Shown here: positions 17,823 to 24,319 of the stretch, piece after piece
Numbering within the stretch: the first letter of the stretch is position 1
Layout of the letters: each line of letters opens with the position of its first letter
NCBI GenBank assembly: GCA_902796265.1
Contig: CADBOG010000017.1
Location: 1-32,949 of the forward strand
Reading direction: 5' to 3'
Length of the DNA stretch: 32,949 nt
DNA from: an uncultured Bacteroidota bacterium
GTDB lineage: Bacteria; Bacteroidota; Bacteroidia; Bacteroidales; P3
Translations under genes and position numbers: made by a program
Notes under the pieces: model-generated
What the model was told of the DNA's origin: nothing
The model's database searches: none
The model's input: the letters and a program-made list of their open reading frames with translations, nothing else

Positions 17823-18722
17823 TTACCTTTCTCTGGCCTTACTCTGGTTTACAATGTAGACACCGGCGAAAACAAGGATGGCTGCAGTTGCTTTGGTTAA
17901 CGTCAGAGCGTCCATTCCGGTTGCGATAGCTGCAGAAGTGGCGATGATGGGTTGCATGTAACCATACATACTTACTAGTGTAGGACGAATGCGCTTTTGT
18001 CCGATGGGGATGAGAAAGTAAGCGATAAAGGTGGCAAAAAGTATAAGAAAACCTACCTCGAGCCATACCTTTGTGCTTACTGCACCGAAATCGGTTGCTG
18101 GCAATTGTGGTATGGTGAACGGCAATGAGAGTAGAAATGCCACAAGGAACATCCATTTCATCATCGTTACCGATGAATATTTTTCTGTCAATGGACGGCA
18201 TGTGGCTAAATAGAGAGCAAACACAGTGCTGTTGGCAATGCAGAGAAGAATTCCTGCAGGCTGTGTTGCTCCTGCACCTCCTCCCATGGCTACACTTTGG
18301 AGTATCAGCCATATAACACCTCCGAAACTGACTGCTACACCGAAGGCTTTTTTCCATGTGATTGGTTCTTTGGCAAAAAATGCTGCAGCAAACATTGTTA
18401 TGATAGGGGTGATGCTGTTGGTGACAGAGAGGTCGACAGGGGTTGTCATCGTGATGGCGAAGAGGAAAGTGAGCTGCGGTAAGAAGATGCCCAGCACACC
18501 TGCTCCTGCAATTTTGAGTAGGTCGTTGCGATCAACCCTCTCGGGAACAAATAGTGATACCAACCAAAAGAGGGCTCCGGCAAATAAAGCCCTCATGGTG
18601 AAAAGTACCATAGGTGACAAGCCGCCTTCTGTGGCGATGTCACGACAGGTTACAATGTTTATTCCAAATATTATGTAGGTGGCTGCACATGCAAGGTGCC
18701 CCACAAGGATGCTCTTATTCAC
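17823..18722 (-). CDS. EamA/DMT-superfamily transporter
   Basis: The 299-residue protein has about ten hydrophobic segments in two similar halves, the drug/metabolite transporter pattern. Recognisable features are YIIFGINIVTCRDI in the first helix, LSVTNSITPIITMFAAAFFAKEPITW near the end of the first half, and STVFALYLATCRPL opening the second. EamA members export metabolites or amino acids; the substrate here cannot be inferred. The start is a GTG at 18722 that overlaps the upstream gene's stop (GTGA), so the two are coupled. It converges on the S41 gene with only 19 bases between stops and no clear terminator. Confidence 0.9.
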   Translation of the reverse strand: MNKSILVGHLACAATYIIFGINIVTCRDIATEGGLSPMVLFTMRALFAGALFWLVSLFVPERVDRNDLLKIAGAGVLGIFLPQLTFLFAITMTTPVDLSVTNSITPIITMFAAAFFAKEPITWKKAFGVAVSFGGVIWLILQSVAMGGGAGATQPAGILLCIANSTVFALYLATCRPLTEKYSSVTMMKWMFLVAFLLSLPFTIPQLPATDFGAVSTKVWLEVGFLILFATFIAYFLIPIGQKRIRPTLVSMYGYMQPIIATSAAIATGMDALTLTKATAAILVFAGVYIVNQSKARER

Positions 18723-19522
18723 AATTTATACGTTAGGACTTTGGCTTGTGTGAGAAACGCAGCAAGCAGAACGATAAAGAACACGCAGCCCCTCAGGCAT
18801 TCAAGAGTCATCATTAGACATACCTCTATGGCAATAAGATAGATGATGCCGATGAGGAGTCCCCAACCGAAACCGCGTGTGCGGCGGGTGTCCATGATAA
18901 TCTTATAGATGACAAATGCCAAGAGCAGAATTTCGGTGACTATCAGCATCCACGAAGATGTGACGGGGTTTGAGAACAATGCTACGGTGGTGGCAAGAGT
19001 TCCGATAAGCATCATGAATACGGCGACTTTCCATTCTTTCCATGGCTTTATCTCGAGACTCATACCGCCATTCACGCTCACTTCGGCAACAGTCTGCATC
19101 ACAGCAGAGAGTATGGCGTAAATAACAAAGGTGGTCAATATTAGTGAGATGAGCGCCTTGCCCCATCCTACGATGCCAGGCATGCAGAACCATCCGATGA
19201 ATGCTCGCGAATCGAAACTGACAGAACGGAAGCCAGTGCCCTCGAGATAGGTGCCTGTACGCAGAAAACTACCGTCAATAAAGCAATAATAGTACGATAC
19301 GACAATGGTAAGTCCCAATAGTGTATAAAGCGTAGGATAAAGCTTCTGTTTCCCTCGGTAGCTGATGAGGATGTTAACATAGAACATCACAGCTGCAAGC
19401 ACGAGGATTGCAATAAGCTGCACGGCAACGGGAATGCCCAAAGGGTTTGAATGATGGGTGCCTAAAAGGTCAGGCAAATTGGTTATGGGCGATTTCGATG
19501 CAATCGTTTCTGCTAGACTCAT
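18719..19522 (-). CDS. unrecognised multi-pass membrane protein
   Basis: This 267-residue protein is not recognised with confidence. It contains about seven hydrophobic segments (for example VAVQLIAILVLAAVMFYV near the N-terminus, ALISLILTTFVIYAILSAVM, and a final VFFIVLLAAFLTQAKVL). Conserved-looking polar sites include RRTRGFGWG in the cytoplasmic-like loop. It is first in a two-gene unit whose second gene is an EamA transporter. The 4-base overlap suggests joint synthesis and perhaps a shared transport or membrane role. The promoter is probably at 19611-19618. Confidence 0.75.
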   Translation of the reverse strand: MSLAETIASKSPITNLPDLLGTHHSNPLGIPVAVQLIAILVLAAVMFYVNILISYRGKQKLYPTLYTLLGLTIVVSYYYCFIDGSFLRTGTYLEGTGFRSVSFDSRAFIGWFCMPGIVGWGKALISLILTTFVIYAILSAVMQTVAEVSVNGGMSLEIKPWKEWKVAVFMMLIGTLATTVALFSNPVTSSWMLIVTEILLLAFVIYKIIMDTRRTRGFGWGLLIGIIYLIAIEVCLMMTLECLRGCVFFIVLLAAFLTQAKVLTYKL

Positions 19523-19610
19523 AGACTTTTACTTTTTTTGATTGTTGAAAAATATGTATGTTAATGTTTGATAATGATTTATTGGTTTGTGTAACTAACA
19601 AAACCGATTG

Positions 19611-19618
19611 CAAAGATA
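19611..19618 (-). promoter_or_regulatory. Bacteroidetes -7 box for the minus-strand membrane operon
   Basis: Read on the minus strand this is TATCTTTG, a full match to the TAnnTTTG -7 element. It lies about 90 bases upstream of the ATG at 19522. No convincing TTTG -33 element was found at the usual spacing. It is divergent from the promoter at 19673-19680. Confidence 0.6.
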
Positions 19619-19630
19619 AGAAAAAAGGTA

Positions 19631-19649
19631 CATAATTATTGTAATTATG
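19631..19649. promoter_or_regulatory. perfect dyad between divergent promoters
   Basis: CATAATTA and TAATTATG are perfect inverted copies of 8 bp separated by TTG. The dyad lies 12 bases upstream of the minus-strand -7 box and about 23 bases upstream of the plus-strand -7 box, a good site for an operator controlling both. No regulator gene is adjacent. Confidence 0.5.
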
Positions 19650-19672
19650 CGGTGAATATGAGTTTTTTTTTG

Positions 19673-19680
19673 TACTTTTG
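19673..19680 (+). promoter_or_regulatory. Bacteroidetes -7 box for the SpoIIE/alarmone operon
   Basis: TACTTTTG fits TAnnTTTG exactly, after a T-run. The predicted start lies about 120 bases before the SpoIIE-type gene at 19811, so the leader is long. A clear -33 element is not visible at 19-21 bases upstream. Part of the leader can form a small hairpin (AGCC-aaca-GGCT at about 19762-19773). Otherwise nothing is seen in the 288-base gap. Confidence 0.6.
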
Positions 19681-19810
19681 CAATTTGGTTTATTATTACT
19701 GTTAACTGATTAAATTAAACTTAAGTTGCATAAATATATGTGATTATGTCAGTATAAAAACAGCCAACAGGCTTCAAAATAATCACTCAACAAATATCTA
19801 TTTTGCAAAT

Positions 19811-21718
19811 ATGTCTTCGAAGTGTCTTTTTAACAAGTGTTTAAATAAAAGGTCGTTTTCTAAGAGGCTTAGTATTTCTGTAATTGGCATTGTCACATCA
19901 ATCTTCATAGTTACACTTTTTGTTGTTGGCATTACCTCAGCTCGCATAATAGAAGACGAGGCAACCCGCTCGACCCAATATATGCTTCATGGCACAATAA
20001 GTGACATTGAGCGACCCTTGAATGAACTTGAGGTCCAGACTAGTACTGTGGCTGCACATGTTGGCTTGCAAATAAAAGATATCAACACTCTCGATATTAT
20101 CAGTCAAAACACGGTGAAGATGAGTGAAATCATTGATGGTCTTGCTATCATTATTCCAGGTGCAACCCCCAGTGATGAGTATATCGTTTACAATTATCGA
20201 GATTCCGAGGGTGAGATACATACTCGACGTCAGAAAGGTGTGGGGATGATGCAGTCGGAATGGTTACAGGCTATTGCTAAGGGACGCAAACCTCTTTGGA
20301 CAGCACCTTATTATGCCGAACATCGTGGAGGCGGCCAAGAAATACCTCGCGTCACTACTTATGGATTTCCAGTTTTCGATAAAGATAGCAATCTTCTCGC
20401 TATTGTAACCTCTGACCTCACTATCAAATGGATAGAGGAAAAAATGGCTTCCATTCGTCCTTATGAAAACTCTTTGGCTTCCATATCCTGTAGTGAGGAT
20501 GTGGTTATCGGTATAGATGACTCCATTCAGTTGGCTCAAATCAGAAAAGCTTTTGCCGAAAGCGAGGAACTACGTGAACTTAGTGACGATATGCGAAAGG
20601 GTAAGGACAGTATACGTCGCCGTATCGGCAAGGGGCGAGATATGTTTTTTGTTGCATACGGACCACTTCATAATGGTTGGATGCTTTCAATATCATGCTA
20701 CTATCGTGACGTGTTGAAGTCCGTCTCCATAATGAACCGCATTCTTTTAATTCTTGGCCTTCTCGAAATATTGTTGGTTTTTTTCAGTTGTCGCCGCATA
20801 ATTAGCAAGATGACACGCCCAATAACTACACTATCAGATGCGGCTTTGAACATGGCTAAAGGCAACTTCAATGCTGATATACCCGAGATACGTAGTCAGG
20901 ATGAGATGAAGAATTTGCGTGACAGCTTTGTATACATGCAGAACTCTATAGTTGATTATATTGAAGAGCTTAAAACCACAACACGTGCCAATGAACGCAT
21001 GGAATCAGAACTCAATGTGGCACGCAACATTCAGATGGGTATGTTACGCAGCGATTTTTCACAGCGTTTGCATGCTCTACTCGTTCCCGCCAAAGAGGTT
21101 GGTGGAGACATATATGATTTTGTTATCAAGGACAATACACTTTATTTTGCAATAGGTGATGTGTCGGGTAAGGGTGTTCCTGCATCTTTGATGATGGCAA
21201 TTACGCGTGCGGCATTACGTTTTGTTGTTGGCCTAAATCTGCCGATGGATCAGACTCTAGAACGTATAAATAAAGGTGTGACCGACAGCAATAGTAACGA
21301 AATGTTCGTTACCCTTTTTGTGGGACGAATAGACATGGTTACGGGACACATGGAATATTGCAATGCAGGTCATAACCCAATAATAGTCATTCCTCCCGAT
21401 GGCGAGCCGTATTTCCTTAAAGCCAAGCCGAATATAGCAGTGGGCGTATTCCTCGACTTCCATTATCAGTCTGAGACATTAGATTTAAGACCTGGTACTC
21501 GCATCATTGCCTATACCGATGGTGTAAACGAGGCTGAGAGAAGTGATGGTAGCCAGTATGGTAATGAACGCCTTCTTGAGTGGGCAACTCAGCCAACGAA
21601 CCGCAGTTTGGCGACCTCAGATAAAGAAGTCGTCGAGAAACTCTATGATTCGGTCAAAGAGTTTGCCGACGGCAATCCTCAAAATGATGATATAACAATA
21701 ATGAGTATAACGATATGA
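19811..21718 (+). CDS. sensor serine phosphatase (Cache-HAMP-PP2C/SpoIIE)
   Basis: The 635-residue protein has a first membrane helix at about 22-44 and a periplasmic sensor region of about 260 residues resembling a Cache domain (PVFDKDSNLLAIVTSDLTI in the repeat). A second helix (ILLILGLLEILLVFFS, about 311-330), a HAMP segment, a short coiled coil and a PP2C/SpoIIE phosphatase follow, from about 410 to the end. The metal-binding and catalytic motifs EVGGDIYDF, GDVSGKGVPASL, NAGHNP, AYTDGVNEAE and NDDITIM are all present, so it should be active. By family (RsbU/SpoIIE) it would dephosphorylate the downstream STAS protein in response to a periplasmic signal. Its stop overlaps the ATPase start (ATGA). 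The next four genes follow on the same strand. Confidence 0.93.
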   Translation: MSSKCLFNKCLNKRSFSKRLSISVIGIVTSIFIVTLFVVGITSARIIEDEATRSTQYMLHGTISDIERPLNELEVQTSTVAAHVGLQIKDINTLDIISQNTVKMSEIIDGLAIIIPGATPSDEYIVYNYRDSEGEIHTRRQKGVGMMQSEWLQAIAKGRKPLWTAPYYAEHRGGGQEIPRVTTYGFPVFDKDSNLLAIVTSDLTIKWIEEKMASIRPYENSLASISCSEDVVIGIDDSIQLAQIRKAFAESEELRELSDDMRKGKDSIRRRIGKGRDMFFVAYGPLHNGWMLSISCYYRDVLKSVSIMNRILLILGLLEILLVFFSCRRIISKMTRPITTLSDAALNMAKGNFNADIPEIRSQDEMKNLRDSFVYMQNSIVDYIEELKTTTRANERMESELNVARNIQMGMLRSDFSQRLHALLVPAKEVGGDIYDFVIKDNTLYFAIGDVSGKGVPASLMMAITRAALRFVVGLNLPMDQTLERINKGVTDSNSNEMFVTLFVGRIDMVTGHMEYCNAGHNPIIVIPPDGEPYFLKAKPNIAVGVFLDFHYQSETLDLRPGTRIIAYTDGVNEAERSDGSQYGNERLLEWATQPTNRSLATSDKEVVEKLYDSVKEFADGNPQNDDITIMSITI

Positions 21719-22122
21719 TAAAAAAACGTTTTAATCCCATTAAGGACAAAAGCAGTGAAATTATAGAGTTCCTGATGTCCTCGCCAGATATTCCCGAAGA
21801 CGACGTTTTGCGTTTCAAACTGCGTCTTTCTATAGAGGAAGCAGTCGACAATGTTGTCCGCTATGCATACGATGGCGGTATTGGTTGGTTAGAAGTGGGT
21901 ACAAAAATAGAAGGTGATTCTCCAGTCCTTGTTATAGAGTTGCGAGATGCTGGTGTGCCGTTCAACCCTCTGGAACGTGCCGACCCTGATGTCTCGTTGG
22001 GTGCCGAAGAACGCGAGATAGGAGGCTTGGGCATTTTCCTTTGTAAGCAAATGATGGACAGCATTTGCTATCGTTATGAAGATGGCAACAATGTCCTTAC
22101 AATGACAAAGAAAATCGTATGA
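21715..22122 (+). CDS. RsbW-like anti-sigma-type serine kinase (HATPase)
   Basis: The 135-residue GHKL-ATPase fold matches RsbW/SpoIIAB kinases. It has an N-box, EEAVDNVVRYAY (Asn46), a G1-like box, LRDAGVPFNP (from residue 77), and a G2-like GGLGIFLCK. Such kinases phosphorylate an STAS antagonist and sequester a partner, classically a sigma factor. It starts inside the phosphatase's stop codon (4-base overlap) and precedes the STAS gene by 57 bases. No sigma factor lies in the operon, so the bound partner is unknown. Confidence 0.92.
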   Translation: MIKKRFNPIKDKSSEIIEFLMSSPDIPEDDVLRFKLRLSIEEAVDNVVRYAYDGGIGWLEVGTKIEGDSPVLVIELRDAGVPFNPLERADPDVSLGAEEREIGGLGIFLCKQMMDSICYRYEDGNNVLTMTKKIV

Positions 22123-22179
22123 ATGTAGAAGTCTGCTCAATGCACACCTACACAATCAAGCAATAAAAAAATAGAAATA

Positions 22180-22482
22180 ATGAACGTTAATATATCAAAT
22201 CAGGAAGGGAAGACAATTGTGCGTCTTGACGGACGCTTAGATACATCCAATGTCGAACAATTCCAACAAGACATAGCTCCCTTGATGCAGGGTGAAAAGC
22301 CGAATATTGAAATCGACTGTACAGGTATGACTTATACCTCTTCACAAGGATTGCGTATGTTCCTTATGATGCAGAAAAGTGTTATGTCTCGTGGTGGCAA
22401 AATGGTTATGATCCACATGAACCCACAGGTTAAGGAGGTGTTCGACATTACTGGTTTTTCCAATATCATAGCAATCCTGTAA
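22180..22482 (+). CDS. STAS-domain anti-sigma antagonist (SpoIIAA/RsbV-like)
   Basis: The 100-residue protein is a single STAS domain. VRLDGRLDTSN is near the N-terminus. The phosphorylation loop is YTSSQGLR, in which Ser55 (two residues before the Gly) aligns with the phosphorylated Ser58 of SpoIIAA. MIHMNPQVKEVFDITGF follows toward the C-terminus. In the known cycle it is phosphorylated by the kinase and dephosphorylated by the SpoIIE-type phosphatase, both encoded just upstream. The alarmone synthetase begins 3 bases after its stop, so the two are probably co-translated. Confidence 0.93.
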   Translation: MNVNISNQEGKTIVRLDGRLDTSNVEQFQQDIAPLMQGEKPNIEIDCTGMTYTSSQGLRMFLMMQKSVMSRGGKMVMIHMNPQVKEVFDITGFSNIIAIL

Positions 22483-22485
22483 GTC

Positions 22486-23565
22486 ATGAAACTGGATATG
22501 CACTGCGAGATGATACTCGACGAGTATCGAGAAAGGCGGCAGGAATTCGAGCAAATAAAGAATGTTGTCATCGATACCTTGCGACAACGTTTGGAAAACA
22601 ACCACATTGTCGTTGCGGGTCTTGAGGGTAGAGTGAAGACAGAAAAAAGCCTTACCGGTAAACTAGAGTTGAAAGGCTACAAGTATCGTATTCTCGATGA
22701 TATTACCGATATTATCGGAGTTCGTATCATAACATTCTTCAGCGATGAAGTGGATGTCATCTCAGCTCTCGTAGAGCGCATCTTCGAAATTGATTGGGAG
22801 AACTCTGTCGACAAGCGTAAGATGCTGGAGATTGACCGTTTTGGATATATGTCTCTACACTATATCTGCCGCATTCCCGCCTCCCTTTGTACTGACCCTA
22901 CTATCCCTCAGCTCAATACCACGCGCTTCGAGCTACAGATTCGCAGTGCGCTTCAGCATGTATGGGCGAACATGCAGCACGACACAGGATACAAGAGTGA
23001 TGTCGAGGTGCCTGTCGAGCATCAACGCAGTCTTAACCGCTTGGCAGGAATTCTTGAGCTTGCAGACGAACAGTTCAGCCGTATACGTAAGGAAATCAAC
23101 GACTACCGTCGAAATGTCCAGTCGCTTGTCGCTAATGGCAATTTCAATGAGGTTCCTCTAAATGGCGATACTTTTCGCAGCTATTGTGAGCATAAGCCTT
23201 TCAAACGTCTTGCTGATAAAATTGCCACCATTAATCAGGCCGAACTGTACGAGGATAGCCTTATGCCGTACTATAATGTCCTCGTACACATGGGTATGAA
23301 GACTATAGGTGACGTGGAGCGGATGCGTCTTGATTACAGAGACAGTGCCTACCAGCTCGCCCTCATTCAGCTTGCAGGTACGGGACTGGATATTGTGGCA
23401 TATTCAGTCACCCTTCAGAATCTCTGCATAGTCAAGATACTCAAAGATGGTTTTGGTGAGGCAGGCTTAATCCGCATGTTCGCGGCTCTCTATGGTGAAA
23501 GCAGCTACAATGCACCTCGGGCCCAACGTATTTACCAGCAAGCCCAAAAAATAAATCTAATATGA
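22486..23565 (+). CDS. RelA/SpoT-type alarmone synthetase with extra C-terminal domain
   Basis: The family makes (p)ppGpp or related nucleotides by moving pyrophosphate from ATP to GTP, GDP or another acceptor. Synthetase motifs are all visible: GRVKTEKS (48-55), DDITDIIGVRIITFF (71-85), GYMSLHY (120-126, with the ring-stacking Tyr121) and FELQIRSALQHVWANMQHDTGYK-type residues around Glu149-Lys170. So the active site looks intact. The protein is 359 residues; small synthetases are usually 200-260. Residues about 220-359 form an additional mostly helical region (with VLVHMGMKTIGDVERM, HhH-like) that I do not recognise. No HD, TGS or ACT domain is in this polypeptide. The stop overlaps the HD hydrolase's ATG (ATGA). 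It could be housekeeping, or a toxic synthetase held in check by its neighbour. Confidence 0.88.
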   Translation: MKLDMHCEMILDEYRERRQEFEQIKNVVIDTLRQRLENNHIVVAGLEGRVKTEKSLTGKLELKGYKYRILDDITDIIGVRIITFFSDEVDVISALVERIFEIDWENSVDKRKMLEIDRFGYMSLHYICRIPASLCTDPTIPQLNTTRFELQIRSALQHVWANMQHDTGYKSDVEVPVEHQRSLNRLAGILELADEQFSRIRKEINDYRRNVQSLVANGNFNEVPLNGDTFRSYCEHKPFKRLADKIATINQAELYEDSLMPYYNVLVHMGMKTIGDVERMRLDYRDSAYQLALIQLAGTGLDIVAYSVTLQNLCIVKILKDGFGEAGLIRMFAALYGESSYNAPRAQRIYQQAQKINLI

Positions 23566-24131
23566 GCAACGCGTATACCGATACATCTCTTTTCGACCGT
23601 GCCGCTCTGATGGCTATTTCCGCACACGGAGGAACAGAACGTCGAGGGAAGGGTTTCCCTTACGTAATCCATCCAATGGAAGCGGCGGCAATAGTCGCCA
23701 GCATTACGAATGATCAAGAGTTGCTGGCGGCAGCTATTCTCCACGATGTTGTTGAGGATACGGAGATTACCAACGAACAGATAGAGCGTGAGTTTGGCCG
23801 TCGTATCGCCGAACTTGTGGGATATGAGACGGGGCCTTTGGAGAAGATGTCATGGCGAGAAAAACGTAAACGCCAGATTGAGAAGATTCGCAATGCGCCA
23901 CGTGACGGAAAAATCGTTGCCATTGGCGACAAGCTTTCAAACCTTCGAGCCATAAGCAATGACTATAGCGTTATTGGTGACGAGCTATGGCATCGTTTTC
24001 ATGCGCCTGAGGGCAAGATTGACATTGAATGGTACTATAGAGGACTTGCAGATGCTCTTTCCGAGATATCTGACACTATTCCATACCAAGAATTTCTTGT
24101 TCTATTGGATAAACTTTTCGGTTCACGATAA
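23562..24131 (+). CDS. HD-domain alarmone hydrolase (SpoT/MESH1-like)
   Basis: The 189-residue protein matches the hydrolase half of SpoT/Rel and the small hydrolases. It has RRGKGFPYVIHPMEAA (Arg28, His37), the metal-binding HDVVED (His61-Asp62 and Glu65-Asp66) and IGDKLSNLRAI (Asp123). These are the residues that bind the manganese and the guanine/3'-pyrophosphate. It should hydrolyse (p)ppGpp or a related alarmone. It is fused to the operon by a 4-base overlap with the synthetase, so the two enzymes are made in fixed ratio. An alternative is a broader-specificity nucleotide pyrophosphohydrolase. Confidence 0.9.
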   Translation: MSNAYTDTSLFDRAALMAISAHGGTERRGKGFPYVIHPMEAAAIVASITNDQELLAAAILHDVVEDTEITNEQIEREFGRRIAELVGYETGPLEKMSWREKRKRQIEKIRNAPRDGKIVAIGDKLSNLRAISNDYSVIGDELWHRFHAPEGKIDIEWYYRGLADALSEISDTIPYQEFLVLLDKLFGSR

Positions 24132-24177
24132 TTGTTTGTTTGCCTTTCCGTTTGGCAAAAATATTGTGTTCAGTAGT

Positions 24178-24214
24178 TTTTTTTGGAATACATAATGTGT
24201 GGATTCCAAAAAAA
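24178..24214. terminator. A/T-flanked dyad after the HD hydrolase gene
   Basis: TTTTTTTGGAAT and ATTCCAAAAAAA are perfect inverted 12-base arms around a 13-base loop. The stem is A/T-rich. It lies 47 bases after the hydrolase stop. It could terminate transcription in either direction, though the T-run is in the 5' arm for plus-strand RNA. Confidence 0.4.
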
Positions 24215-24218
24215 TGTG

Positions 24219-24226
24219 TATTTTAG
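24219..24226 (+). promoter_or_regulatory. possible -7 box upstream of the PorE-like gene
   Basis: TATTTTAG differs by one base from TAnnTTTG, and its surroundings (TGTATTTTAGCATTTTGAA) closely parallel the stronger promoter at 28173 (TGTATTTTTGCATTTTGAA). The parallel supports a real promoter. No -33 element was found. The transcript would start near 24233, at the edge of the inverted repeat 24234-24280. Confidence 0.45.
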
Positions 24227-24233
24227 CATTTTG

Positions 24234-24280
24234 AATCAGTGCATTAAAACCACACTTAATGGGGTTTTAATGCAGTGATT
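24234..24280 (+). promoter_or_regulatory. 18-bp near-perfect inverted repeat in the leader of the PorE-like gene
   Basis: AATCAGTGCATTAAAACC and GGTTTTAATGCAGTGATT are inverted copies matching at 17 of 18 positions, with an 11-base loop. The repeat sits between the likely -7 box and the gene (start 24320), so it may be an operator or a 5'-end stem that protects the mRNA. Confidence 0.55.
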
Positions 24281-24319
24281 GTGATATACTTATAATCGTA
24301 AAATATCTTTCATACATAT

